Shown here: positions 1-10,933 of the stretch, piece by piece
Layout: every line of letters begins with the position of its first letter
How positions within the stretch are numbered: position 1 is the stretch's first letter
Assembly: GCA_027604685.1 (NCBI GenBank)
Contig: JADHYX010000248.1
Location: 1 to 26,492 of the forward strand
Origin: Lobulomyces angularis
Taxonomy: Eukaryota; Chytridiomycota; Chytridiomycetes; Lobulomycetales; Lobulomycetaceae
Length of the DNA: 26,492 nt
Direction: 5' to 3'
The notes under the pieces: model-generated
What the model saw: only the letters and a program-made list of their open reading frames with translations
Database searches by the model: none
Told to the model about the DNA's origin: nothing
Translations under genes and position numbers: made by a program

Positions 1-93
1 TGATTTTTTTTAATTTTTTCAATTTTTTTTTACAACAAACTTACTAATCCTTTATTTTATTTTTTTTTTTTACTTTTTATTACTACTCTACAG

Positions 94-360
94 ACAGCTT
101 TAGGTGTTTTACATAAATTGGAAGCAGAAGAATTCGTTCAAGGAAAAAATATTATACAAGGACATCATGATCCTCAAGAAATTGGAAACAATTTAATCGG
201 TGCAGCAGGTAAAAATTTTTATTTTTTTTTTTTTATATTTTAATTTTCTTTTTTTTTTTTTTTTTTAGTTATCTATTTTTTTTTATTTTTGTTTGGCTAC
301 TTTCAAGCTATTTTACATCAAAAAGAAAGTGCAAATAATTCTACTTTTTCAAATATCTAG
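94..360 (+). CDS. 3' end of an unrecognised membrane protein (5' part outside window)
   Basis: Two exons can be read, 94-208 and 269-360, joined by a 60-nt GT-AG intron at phase 1 and ending in TAG. Positions 1-93 look like the tail of an upstream intron (long T runs ending in CAG). The visible C-terminus is about 68 residues. It starts with a polar stretch containing the phrase QGHHDPQEIGNNLIGAA, continues into a strongly hydrophobic segment rich in Phe, Leu and Tyr that looks like one transmembrane helix, and ends with a short polar Ser/Asn-rich tail. I do not recognise the family. The exon structure is supported by frame continuity across the junction, by the acceptor polypyrimidine tract and by the lack of internal stops. 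What lies upstream cannot be judged. Confidence 0.6.
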
Positions 361-633
361 TATTCTTTACTTTTTTTTTTTTTTTAAAAAAAAATAGTAT
401 TCTTGTCAAAAATCGTTGTGATCATTTTTTTTTTTTTTTTTTTTGTTGATAAAAAAAATTGAAAGTTTTGACAAAAGTTTAAATTTAATTAAAAAAAAAA
501 AAAAAAATTAATAACTATAATTTGTTAAATAAATATATTGTCTAATAACATACTTGATAAAAAAAATAAAAATAAAAAAATGTGTAAATAGTAAAACAGG
601 GAAGAAGGCAGAGAAAAAAAAAATAATAAAAGT
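361..633. other. Convergent intergenic spacer
   Basis: This is the 3'-to-3' spacer between the partial membrane-protein gene and the glycosyltransferase gene. It is almost entirely homopolymeric T or A runs with AATAAA-like hexamers. No exon-like stretch is seen on either strand. Confidence 0.6.
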
Positions 634-2193
634 TTACTTTTTGGTAAACAACTTCTTTAGAATTTCAGAACCAACTTTAGAGTTTTCTTCAGCAGCTTCT
701 TTAAGAAGTAGAGCATTTTTTTTCAAGATATCTTTCTTTTCCAAAAATATCTTCAAGTGTTCCTGAATTTCCAACGATGGGACTACCCTTCCGTGAAATG
801 ATGTGTTTGGAACTAAAACTGCCACTTCTTTTTCTACAAAAGCATCAGCATTGCGATGTTGTTCAGCGGCTTGAGGCCAAGAAAGAAGCGGTATTCCATT
901 TGAGATAGATTCAATTGAAGAATTCCATCCTAATTAAATATTTAAAAAAAAATTCCATATTATTTTTTTAAAAAAAAAAAAAAAAGTACCCATATGACTC
1001 AAATATCCGTATGTTGCAGGATGTCTTAAAACAAATAATTGTGGAACCCAATCCAAAAACACACCATTTTTATAATCGCTGTATCCAGCAGGCAACAATT
1101 TTAAATTATCTTTTTTTATAGACCAAACGAAATTTAAGTTCAAGCTAGTTAAGGCATCATACATTTCTACTGCCTGTTCGTCAGTCATTGCAAACTCAGA
1201 ACCCATTGACACGTAAAGTACTGATTCTTCTTCTTTCGAATCTAAAAATTCCTGTAATTCCTGAGGAGCTTCCTGTTTTACATCTTCATCTTTAACAACA
1301 TTTGAAATAGGACCAACAAACTACATTATATGAAAAGAAGTATATTTTTGTATTTAATAAACAGAATTTTTTTTTTAATTTTTACTTACATCAACTTTTA
1401 AATCTTTTAATTCATCCTTTAAACCTTTGTTGTATATGTCATAAAAATCACTTTCCAATTTTTCAAATGAATTCATAATTAAATTAGTACACAAAGGAAA
1501 ATAGTCTCTAAATTCTTTAACGATTCTTGCAAAAAATTTTTTAGCATCTTCTCTTTCAAATGGAGCTTCAGGTTTGTCAACTTCTTCTGTAGTTTCCACA
1601 GCATCAAGTTTTGTAGGTTTTCCTATAACTGGATCCTCCAAGTACATTTTAACTAAAAAAATTCCTGTGCTGGAATACATAATGGCTACAAATTAAATTA
1701 AGCATTCGTTTAAATAATAAAAATAAAAATTTAAAATAAAAAAAAAAAAAAAAATTACGTTTAATTCCAAAACTTTGTACAATAGGAATGGCAGAGGCCA
1801 AAAAAAATTCAGTGACTACAAAGTCATATTTTTCTTGAAAAAAAAAAATAAAAAAATTGTTAGCAAATTTAATAATATAAATAATAATAACAAAAAACTC
1901 TAATTCAAAATACCTTTTTCCAAAAGACTAGGAAGGTCCTTTACTAGTTCGTCAATGTTACTTTCCATTGCTTTAAGTTTCTCACGTTCTTCAGGACCAT
2001 AAAGACCATTTTTTAATGAGATTAATTTCAAATTTTTATGAAAATGCTTTCTGGTTTTTAAAGTGTCAAAGTAGTAGCCGTTAGTTGCAAGGGAAACTTG
2101 ACAATCGGTTTCATTTAATAAAAAGTGTGCTAAACAAATCATTCTAAAAATATGACCATAGCTGGAAGTTGAAAGAAATAAAACGTTTGACAT
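634..2193 (-). CDS. UDP-glycosyltransferase (GT1 family)
   Basis: Five exons (2193-1914, 1833-1759, 1685-1390, 1320-990, 929-634) give 425 residues in one continuous frame. The N-terminal Rossmann domain opens with SSYGHIFRM, whose His14 sits where GT1 enzymes place the catalytic base. The C-terminal donor-binding signature is clear: WVPQ..VLRHPAT, then SHMGWNSSIES, then PLLSWP and EQHRNADAF, matching the W-x-PQ...HCGWNS...EQ..NA plan that binds UDP-sugar. The family transfers a sugar from a UDP-sugar to small lipophilic acceptors; the acceptor here is unknown. There is no N-terminal signal peptide and no C-terminal membrane anchor, so a soluble cytosolic enzyme like plant or fungal GT1 is more likely than an ER-anchored animal UGT. 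The residue usually given as Asp in the catalytic dyad appears as Glu102 (VVTEFF). The start is the first ATG of the open frame, directly ahead of the first beta strand. Confidence 0.9.
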
Positions 2194-3314
2194 TGGTGTT
2201 TTTTTTTTTATTTTTTATTTTTTATTTTTCTTTATTTAATTTTTTTTTGTTAAATTTTTTATTAAATTTTTTTCAAGTATTTTTATGGCAAAATGAATCG
2301 GAAAAACGATTATACGATACGTGGATTTAAGTTTCGGAAAAACGTTCGGAAAGGCGTTAAATTACAAATTAACATAATAACTGTCATTAGAACATTTGTA
2401 ATGTAATTAAGAAGGAAAGTTTCAAAGAGAACGTGAACAAAAGAAGAAAGAAAAGATATAGCGCAAAACAGCACAAAAATCAGAAGGTGATATGATACAC
2501 AGTAGAGAGCAATTGATTTTAAACAGCATATGGCAGAGCACAACGCAATTAATACATTGTGCAAAGAAAAGTAAAGGTTTAACAAGAGGTTATATGTTAA
2601 CCTTTTTTTTTGTTAAATGATTGCATTTCGTATTGTAATGTTTTTGTTAAATAACTATACTGGAATTTTTATCAAATAATCATTTGTGGTTTTTTGCTGA
2701 ATAATTGTATGTTGCTGATTTTAGTTAATTTTTGAATGGTGGCTACTACTTCGAAAATTAAATATTAAGAAAGCACAGTTTGTTTTGAAACGCAAAACTT
2801 GTCTAAAGTTGCTGAGGTGCATGATGAGATCCAAGATTTTGAAAAATGGTATCCAAAATTTTGAATAACTGTATTAAGGATCCAAGATTTAATTACACTA
2901 ATTATGGGCAAGAATAAAACTTCAATGTTGAATTACAAAGGATTTAAAAAATTAATAAAATTCAGTTTTAACTTTACCATTGCGATGACATTTTTGATTG
3001 TTTTGAATAATAATTTCCTTCACAGTGACATCCTCTATAATAAAGATTCTATTCTATCTTTCAAACATACAGCATAAAACACAGCAACATGTACAATTGT
3101 AAATTTATCAATCCAGTTTTTTAATATTTTTTAATGTATAATCAAAAAGAGTTGAATTAAAAACTCAATATTTTATTTTTAAAAAGTTTATTTTCCAGTG
3201 ATTTCTTTTTTAATATAAAAGCTCATATATATTTAAATTTTATCTAAAAATTTTTTAAGTGTTTCTTTTTTTTAATTCTTAGTAACGGTTTCTATGATAA
3301 TATAATATACAAGT
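2194..3314. other. Intergenic region, 1.1 kb, no gene seen
   Basis: This lies between the start of the glycosyltransferase gene and the 3' end of the subtilisin gene, both on the minus strand, so it holds the former's promoter and the latter's 3' flank. A stop-free minus-strand stretch near 2310-2585 encodes only a hydrophobic, low-complexity peptide and looks like chance. A degenerate short repeat of GATCCAAGATTT occurs near 2826-2892. I see no tRNA or transposon. Confidence 0.5.
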
Positions 3315-4776
3315 TTAAATGTACAGCAATCTATTAAAGGTATTGGATGGTAAATTTTTCACAACATTTGCTGTCGATAGATTTGTCATAGCATCATATG
3401 CATCTTGTACTTTGGAAAAGCTCTGTTGAGATAAAAGTAAGGCAAAAGCGCCAGCAACGTGAGGAGTTGCCTACAAAAAAAAACTTAAGTATGCGAAAAT
3501 TTTATTAGTATTTTTACCATTGAAGTTCCAGAGATTGTGGAAATACCTCCATTTTTCCAAGTAGAAGTAATTGAAGAGCCTGGTGCAATGATATCAACGC
3601 AACGTCCATAGTTACTAAAGCTAGACAAATTATCTGTTTTAGTACTAGAGCCAACGGTGTATGCTAAAGGTTCACTGGCAGGTGCAACTTTGCAAGCATC
3701 TGTGGCATCGTTTCCAGCGGCCACAGCAACAGGAATATTGAGTGTTGTTGCAACTGCTGCTACTGCATCCTTCATTGCTTGGTTATTACAAACTTCTTGA
3801 CTTGGGTCAGTTTCAACGTCGACACAGTTTGCCAAGTCAGTACCAAGAGACATTGAAACAACTGATTTTCCAGGGGTAGCGTTTTTAGATATCCAATTAA
3901 GTGCTGCAATAACTCCTGAATCACCTCCTCCGTTTCTATCAAAAACTTTTAAAGAAACTATTTCTGCTTTTTTTGCAATTCCATAAGTTTTACTGGCGAT
4001 CGTGCCTAATATAAAATTTGAAAATTTAAAAAAATTTACTGGAGTTTGTTTTAATAATTACCAGCACAATGAGTTCCATGTCCGTGAAAATCGCTGACAT
4101 CGGAACTTTCTACACCATTTACAAAACTTCCACCCCATCGTGCTCTTCCTTCAAATTCAGGATGTGTGTTGTCAAGTCCAGTATCTATATGTTTGTGTTA
4201 AAACAATTCACAAATAAATAAAAAGAGTAATTACCAACAACATAAACAGTGATTCCTTTTCCGGCATTGGGTGCATATGAGTAAGTATTATCTAAAGGTA
4301 GATTTCTTTGGTCAACACGATTAATTCCCCAAGTTGGATTAGTTTGAACTATTTCCTCATCAGCAAAAAGTTTTAATTTACGATCTCTTGTGACATATTC
4401 TACTCTTGGATCATTCTTGAATTCATTAATGGCTTCCTTAGGTGCTTTTACTGCAAAGCCTTGAAAAAAAAAAAATTTGTAAAACTTTTAAAAAATTTTT
4501 TTATATAATGCTATTACCTTCAAATTGACCAAAACTATACTTAAAAAATAACTTTGGAGTGTTACTTTTAGTAGTCCATTTCTCATTTGAATCTACAAAA
4601 CTATTTGGAATATATTTTTTTACAATATCTTCGGCCCAAGATAAATCGTGCGGTTCTCTTTTTGTTAATCCATTGTCACTGACTTTCAATTTTACAATGT
4701 ATTCATAATTCAAACTGGCAGAAGGTGCAGCAACGACCACAGTTGAAAATAATAATAAAGTAGATAAAATTTTCAT
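3315..4776 (-). CDS. Secreted subtilisin-like serine protease (S8A, proteinase K type)
   Basis: Five exons (4776-4518, 4459-4235, 4184-4062, 4005-3518, 3470-3315) encode 416 residues. A signal peptide occupies about residues 1-17 (hydrophobic core then VVVAAP). An I9-type inhibitor propeptide follows, to roughly residue 115. The catalytic domain has all three triad residues in canonical context: Asp162 in VYVVDTGLD, His197 in HGHGTHCAG and Ser364 in SGTSMATPH. The oxyanion-hole Asn lies in VAVAAGNDA. The length fits fungal proteinase K relatives, which are zymogens secreted to degrade external protein. Cys-containing blocks (THCAG, DLANCVD, EVCNN, GRCVD) also recall proteinase K. The intron ahead of the Asp codon is only about 50 nt and splits that codon at phase 1. 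Secretion and a nutritional or pathogenic role are family inferences. Confidence 0.95.
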
Positions 4777-5890
4777 AGTTATTTATTTAAATTTTTTTTA
4801 TTGTGTTTATTTTATGTATAATTTTTTATTTTATTTTTCTTTTTATATATTTTAAAAAAAAAAATTTAAACATTACACTTTTTTTTTTTTTTTTTGCTCA
4901 TTATTATCATCTGACCTTCTCTCTTCCAATATTCTTATTCTATTTTTTTTTTTTTTCCTTTTTTTGAAATAGAAGATATTGAATATTCTACGGCAAACCA
5001 AACAATTTTACAGAAAAAAACTGTACTAAAAAGTCTAAATGGTGTTGTAAGAAATTAAATGTAAAAAATTAAAAACATAATATCAGCAATACTAAATAGA
5101 GTCTAAATAGGGTTGGAACTTGGGGGCAGACAAAAATTTATCAATCACCGGGGTCGGATAATAGGATTTCTCCTAATGAATGAAGCAGTTCTGCTGGATT
5201 TATTGATTAAAATTATGAAATTAGAACTATTATTCTTTGAACAGTTTAACATAAAAAAAAATGGAATGTTCTTAAGACACTATTAAAAAATAACATCAAA
5301 ATTTCAAAAAAAAGTCTTCAAAAAAAACCATGAATCAACAACAAACTCACAATCACAATTTTTAACACTGTGTTTTTGTTTATAAAAAATTATGCTTTGT
5401 TTCAAAAAAAATATAAGGTATTATTTTGAAATTATATACTATATGTAATAAGTACGTAATAATCTTGAATCATCTTAAATCAAAAATCATAAAAAAAGTA
5501 ATTCTATTTTTTACTACAAAGGCTGAATTTTATTGTTGACTACTTAACACAATTTCATATTTTGCTTTTTAAAATTTTTTTTTCTTTTGGATTTAAAGTT
5601 CTTCAGTTCCAAAAAATAATTAAGATTCTATGTATTCTATTATTGTTTAGTATGATTTATTCAAAAATTGTTAAAATATTAAAGAAATTACTATAATTAC
5701 TAATACTATAATGCAATAGTAATGCAACAGATTCAAAAAAATAATTAGAAATTTAAAGAGATATTTTTAAATTTTTACTGTAAATCAATTATTATTAAAT
5801 GCTGGTCCTAGAATTTGAAAAAAAATTTTTTTTGAATCCATTATTACCTTGACCTTAATTACGGCGCAAAAAAATGTTAATGTTTTATTT
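4777..5890. other. Intergenic region, 1.1 kb, no gene seen
   Basis: This lies between the subtilisin start and the 3' end of the HEI10 gene. Most is A/T homopolymer-rich. A short patch near 5110-5200 has clearly higher GC (runs of G, ACCGGGG), but it gives only a 19-codon open stretch on the minus strand. No RNA gene or mobile element can be supported. Confidence 0.45.
4841..4849 (-). promoter_or_regulatory. Possible TATA box of the subtilisin gene
   Basis: TATATAAAA on the minus strand lies about 65 nt upstream of the subtilisin ATG, a plausible core-promoter position. In DNA this A+T-rich such matches arise easily by chance. Confidence 0.3.
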
Positions 5891-7367
5891 TCAACACTTG
5901 ATACCAACAAAATTTGGTTTCACTAAACCAACAGTGTCTGTTAAAAATGATTCATCACTCTTTCTTCTTGAAGTAACTGTTTCAGAATTAAATGTCAATG
6001 GTTGGAAAAACTGATGCTGTGAATTTGTCAAATTTTTAGAGTTACTAATATTATTTTGAGGAGTTGGTTGTCTAGCCGGAAAGATCAACTGGTTCTGATT
6101 TGCAAAAGTTGAGTTATTGGTTTCGGGCTGCAAGTGTTGAAATCGATTAAATGAACGTAGTTGCTGAGAAGCTTGATGAAATTTTGGAACCCCTTGTGAT
6201 AAACTGATAGGTTGGCTACGAGCAGAGTGCAGGTTACCGATATTTTGAATTTGATGATTACTCAGTTGTGGATGATGAACAGCTTTTGGTGTTTCAGGTG
6301 GTAAATTCATTGAGGAGCTTTGCTGAAGCAAAGTTTTTCTTTTAAGCTTATCATAAAGAAGCTACAAAAAAAAAAAAAAATTTTTTTTTTTATTGGTGAA
6401 ATTTTTTTTGTTTGCCTGCAACTTTTGAAACTGTCTGCCTTTTTCATTGTACTGCTCCATTAATTCAAATGTCTTCTTTTTTTCCAATTCTTGTTCTTTT
6501 TGTATGGCATTGTATTTTTCCTTCATCCCTACAAAAACCGTCAGATTCACTAATTCATCAAAAAATACCATTAATTTCTTGATTTGCTTCTCTTATAACA
6601 GACTCTAATCTGCGACTAACTTCATTGCATTTTTCATCCAGATTTTTGTATATCTAAGGAAGAACAAAATTTAACACAGATTTATTATTTCCATACCATT
6701 TCTTGAAAGCATGCTTCCTGTGTAGTTTGATAGACCTATAGTTTAATAGATAAAATTCAAAATTATAACTTCATTAAGTGAGTAATTATGGAAATAGGAT
6801 TGCCCAAAAAGACATTGCTCTCCCCGCTATTTCCATCACTATCTCCGGTCTTAATCCTGCCAATACACTTAAAATAGAATGAAAAGTAAAATTTTATTTG
6901 CCATAGTTTTTTCCTTTTAAATGAAATTTGAAATGAAGTCGAAAAAAGTTTAAACTTATCTATTTGATGACAGAAAAATTCCTAAAAATTACCTGCTTTT
7001 ATAATCTTCAGTAGGTGTTAAATCAGTAAAAACTATATCATCACTTAAAAAAAATTCGCCTTTCTAGTCAGTAAAGTTAATTTCTTACGGCTCTGTTAAC
7101 GATGTCTCACAAGCTAAAAATGGAATTAAGATTATAAAAAGAGCTATTCAGTTATGGATTTTTTAATATTACCTGGACAAACTAAAGCTTTGGAGAAAGA
7201 GTTGTTTGCACACATCAGACAAAAGATGTGTGAGCAGGTGGTTACGCAGGCCCTTCCAGAATTAGGGAGAGCATTTCTAATAAAGTAAATTTCAAACATC
7301 ATTCTTTTAATAGTAATTTTGAATACCTGCACTGCACATTATTGCACCTCAGTTCGATTTCGGCCAT
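5891..7367 (-). CDS. CCNB1IP1: HEI10/CCNB1IP1-like RING E3 ligase (meiotic crossover factor)
   Basis: Nine exons (7367-7327, 7276-7173, 7113-7089, 7043-6993, 6867-6804, 6735-6697, 6653-6569, 6528-6416, 6361-5891) give 330 residues. The N-terminal RING has Cys8, Cys13, Cys28, His30, Cys33, Cys36, Cys47 and Cys50. It runs into the HEI10-specific block DIVFTDLTPTEDYKS..VLAGLRPEIVMEIAGRAMSFW.YQ, which closely parallels animal CCNB1IP1. A coiled coil follows (about residues 100-180), including MEQYNEKGRQFQKLQ, and then a Gln/Asn/Ser-rich, probably disordered tail. HEI10 is a SUMO/ubiquitin ligase family member that loads on the synaptonemal complex and marks crossover sites, so this gene suggests a meiotic cycle. 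Two introns must use GC donors to keep frame (after W95 and after the Q of QKLQ). The stop is TGA, so TGA is not reassigned. The divergent exchanger gene begins 407 bp away. Confidence 0.9.
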
Positions 7368-7774
7368 GCCAAAAAAAGTAAAATTTTTCGCAAAAAAAAA
7401 TTTTTTTGGACTAGAAAAGAAACTCTTTTTTTGGGTGTAAAATTTTTAATTTTATTTATTTCAACAATGATTCTGGATATCAATTTAATTACATCATCAC
7501 AAAGAAATGTTATAGAATGATTTATTTTTTTTAAAATAAAAAATTACTTTCTTCAACTGTAAAAATGTTTTGTAACTGTTGGTTAATTATCCAACTAATG
7601 ATTAATCCAAGTTATGATTAATGCACAACTTCCTTTGAAGAAAAACTTCGAGCAAAACAAATTGAAAAAAGTTATTTTCTTGTTTACTTAATTTTCAATG
7701 TGTAGGAAAAAATATGACACTAATTTTTTCATTTTTGTTACTCAAAAAAATTTTTTTGTAGGAGGAAATTTACA
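7368..7774. other. Divergent promoter region between HEI10 and the exchanger gene
   Basis: Both genes start outward from this 407-bp spacer, so it should hold two promoters. It is A+T-rich. Short repeats of TTAATTATCC and GTTATGATTAAT type are visible near 7583-7625. No clear TATA box or other named site stands out. Confidence 0.5.
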
Positions 7775-10706
7775 ATGGATTTGGATGAGTGTTCTGTATT
7801 TTCTTGTTCAAATTTGATTAAATGCTATTCAAATAAACCAGCAATAACATTTTTAAATTGGTACTGCAACTCAAAATTTAACATAATTTTCATTTTTTTG
7901 CTATGTTTGATCCTTTTTTTATGCCTTGCGATTGCTTCACAAGATTATTTTTGTATGTATTAAATAAACTCTATTGCAAATCAATGATGAATATTGAATA
8001 TTATTCATTGGATTTTTTTTTTTAAATTTTACTTACTTTTTTTTGATCTCAAAAAAATTCTCTAGGTCCTAATGTAAGTCCGCAAGAAAATTATTTTTTA
8101 ACTGAAGACTCTTTTTATAATTAAAAAAATTTTGTGATTAGCTTTCATATATAAGCCGATTTTTGCAATTAAGTGAGACTGTTAGTGGCGTTACATTAGC
8201 TGCGGTAAATAATTTGAATTTTAGATATTAGTAGTTAAATTCTTTTTTGAAAGCTTGGAAATGGAGCTCCTGGTAAATTTTTTATGTACACTATTGATTT
8301 AATAGATTTTTTGATTTAGACTTATTTACAACCTTTTCTGCAATAAAATCTGGCTCGAGGTACATTACTTTTATATTGCTAAGTAATAATTGTCGAAATT
8401 TTAAAGTGGGTTGGCATTTGGTGAGCTGATCGGTATGTTTCTTAATGGTTGGAATACTATATGGTTTTTTTAGGTGCGGCTGCATTTATAAGTATGTTTG
8501 TAGTTGGTGTTGTATCAATCATATCTCCTTTTACACTACCGCGCCGTCCATTCATCAGGGACATACTGATGTTTATTCTTACATTAATTTGGATTGTATA
8601 ATTTCTTTTTACAAATATAAAAAAGAATTATTTATGTTTAAATTTGAAAGTTAATAGTGTTGCAGGACGGAGAAATATCGTTTTCAGAGAGTCTTTTTTT
8701 AATATTATTTTACATCTTTTACGGTATTGAACACTACAAAATGTCAATTTTGAATTTAATTTCACATTAATTTGAATTAGTTGCAGTTGTTGTAGTTGGA
8801 CATTTGATACACAGAAAGATGAAGAAAAATTTGGAATTTAATAGTGTTTCTGTTGAGGTTGACGGTTTTAATCAAAACGTTGACAATGCTTCAGGTAATT
8901 AAACAGTATAGACACTTTAATTTTGTAAAAAGATATCGAAAATATGGCGGAGGTTGCAGCATTGTTGCCTTCACGGGTGAATAGTCGTGGCACGCCTTTA
9001 CTGTTAGAGATACAAACTGGATTGTCTCCGAAATTTAGCGAAACGTTACTAGACAGTAACAGCGCGAATTCTTTTATACGAAAATCTCCTCGTATTAACA
9101 GTGATTACTTTAACGCATTTCAACCAGGTAGAAACGGAAATAATTTTAATGTATTAACTTCAAAAGATTGGTTAGAGAATGCAAGTGTGACCTCTCCAAC
9201 GAATACAGCTGCTAAACTTCACTTTCCTAGGATTTATGGAGTTTACAGTCCCAGCATTAATTACCCCCCTCCTGTGAAGGATTTAACTGAAAATCCTTCT
9301 GAATCAATTTTAACTCCTAGATTCTTATCTAAATACTTAAATTCAGGGGCGAATGGAAGCATTAGCGAAAATATTGCACATGAGGAAAACTCAAGTGGCG
9401 GAACAATTAATTCTTATGAAGAGGAAACCACAAGAGAGAGTTTAAGAATTCTCTTTTTACACCTCCTTCCGATATTTTTAGTTTGGAATAAATTAACCTT
9501 TTCAAAAAAGATAAAAGGATTGGTAGATTTTTAAACATATCCTATTTTTTTTTAAAAATTTTTGCGCTTTAGATTGTGACACCAATTTTTTTTTTATTTG
9601 AATTAACTATACCAGTAGGATTTGAAAGCGAGGAAAATCTTGAAGAAAATGATGAAATAATTGAACAACCAATAAATGTTGTCATCTTACAGGATACCAT
9701 TTTAGAAAGTCCCGTTGAGGAGGAAGTTGCAGAAGTGGTAGAAGTGGAACAGGAAACAGGGATTCAAGGCAATTTTTCGTCTCCAGAAACAATAAAGTCA
9801 GTTAGAAAATTTGTTTTCAAGAATGAAAAAATTTTTGAGCAGAGAATGCTGTTCTGCCTGCAAATAATTTTTTCGCCAATTTTTATTTTTTATGTTCTGA
9901 ATGGTAACAAATTTTTTTTAAGAAAAATTGTTTTTAACTCTGTTTTTAGATGGATTTCAATCGGACAATTTAATTTTTAATTCAATTCCAATAGTATTTA
10001 TACCATTATTCGTTAGTTTAACGTTTTCCATATTTTTTTGGAATTTAACAAAATACATTTTACCTTCCAAATTACCATTAATTCCGGTTTTGGGTTTCTT
10101 CAGCTCAATTGTTTGGATTTATCTAATTGCTGATCAAATTGTTGGATTAATTCAAAGTTTGGGTTTAATTTTTAATTTTAATGAAGCGATCTTGGGCTTA
10201 ACAGTATTTGCTTTGGCTAATTCTATTGGAGGTAAATAAAAAAAAGGAAAATTCTCACATAACTATTTTTATAGATTTTATAACTAATATATCCATCGCC
10301 AAGCTTGGTTATCCAGCCATGGCTATTGGTGCTTGTTTCGGAAGTCCTATGCTGGTATGAAATTTTAATTTTTTATGTATGTTGTTGAGATTAAAAAAAA
10401 AATATTATAGAATTTATTGCTGGGTATTGGAATTTCGGTTTTTTACCAGTCCTACAATAACAATTTTGAAAGTTGTGTTGTAAAGGTTCATAAAACAGGT
10501 AATAATTTTAAATTTTACCACCACTTTTTATTAAAAAAAAATATATATATTTAGTGTTTATAAGTTGTGTGGGAGTCATCTGTGGATTAGCATTTAGTCT
10601 TCTTTTTATCAGCCTGAATAAATTCACCGCTGGAAAATTATATGGTACATGTATTTGTATAGGATACTTAATTTTAGTTATTGTATGTGTTTTTAATTAT
10701 AAATAA
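7775..10706 (+). CDS. Cation/Ca2+ exchanger of the CCX/NCLX (SLC8B1) family
   Basis: Fifteen exons were joined: 7775-7952, 8066-8073, 8142-8204, 8254-8272, 8320-8359, 8407-8432, 8474-8595, 8666-8723, 8781-8894, 8933-9522, 9573-9903, 9950-10231, 10275-10354, 10411-10498 and 10555-10706. They give 716 residues. The first Na_Ca_ex repeat carries FCPN..ISRFLQLSETVSGVTLAALGNGAPD, with the alpha-1 motif at residues 85-90, then SGLAFGELIGAA and LPRRPFIRD. A long acidic cytosolic loop (about 210-480) holds FPRIYGVYSP. The second repeat has WIYLIADQIV and LGLTVFALANSIGD (alpha-2, residues 606-611). The layout of helices, loop and helices matches mitochondrial or vacuolar NCLX and yeast YDL206W-type exchangers, which swap Ca2+ for Na+, Li+ or K+. 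The Gly before Asn in the alpha-2 motif is Ala here. Exon 2 is only 8 nt. Its membrane location cannot be read from the sequence. Confidence 0.92.
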
Positions 10707-10759
10707 ATATCAAGTTTTCAGTTTTAAATAACCAGTTTTTTTTTTTTTTTTTTTTTTTT

Positions 10760-10793
10760 NNNNNNNNNNNNNNNNNNNNNNNNNNNNNNNNNN
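10760..10793. other. Assembly gap (34 N)
   Basis: A run of 34 N sits between a long T run on the left and an A-rich stretch on the right. It marks a scaffold join or an unresolved homopolymer, in the convergent spacer between the exchanger and glucosidase II beta genes. The true length is unknown. Confidence 0.98.
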
Positions 10794-10933
10794 ATAAAAA
10801 CATTAAAAAAAAAAAAAAAAAATAAAAAATTTTGTTTTTAAAAATTAAAACTTTTTATAAAAAAAATATAGAAATAAAAGTTTAAAAAAAAAAAAATTTT
10901 TTTTTAATCTTTTTTTTTTTTTTTGAATTTTCA

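Noticed and set aside
554..766. Plus-strand open stretch over the glycosyltransferase 3' end
   Set aside because: Lys-rich low-complexity translation overlapping a well supported minus-strand exon.
2310..2585. 91-codon minus-strand open stretch encoding a hydrophobic peptide
   Set aside because: Low-complexity Leu/Phe/Ile content, no family resemblance and no splice-linked neighbours; expected by chance in A+T-rich DNA.
5100..5200. GC-richer patch suggestive of a retroelement or small exon (NPAELLHSLGEILLSDPGD on the minus strand)
   Set aside because: Only 19 codons between stops, no flanking repeats or motifs; not enough to call a mobile element or gene.
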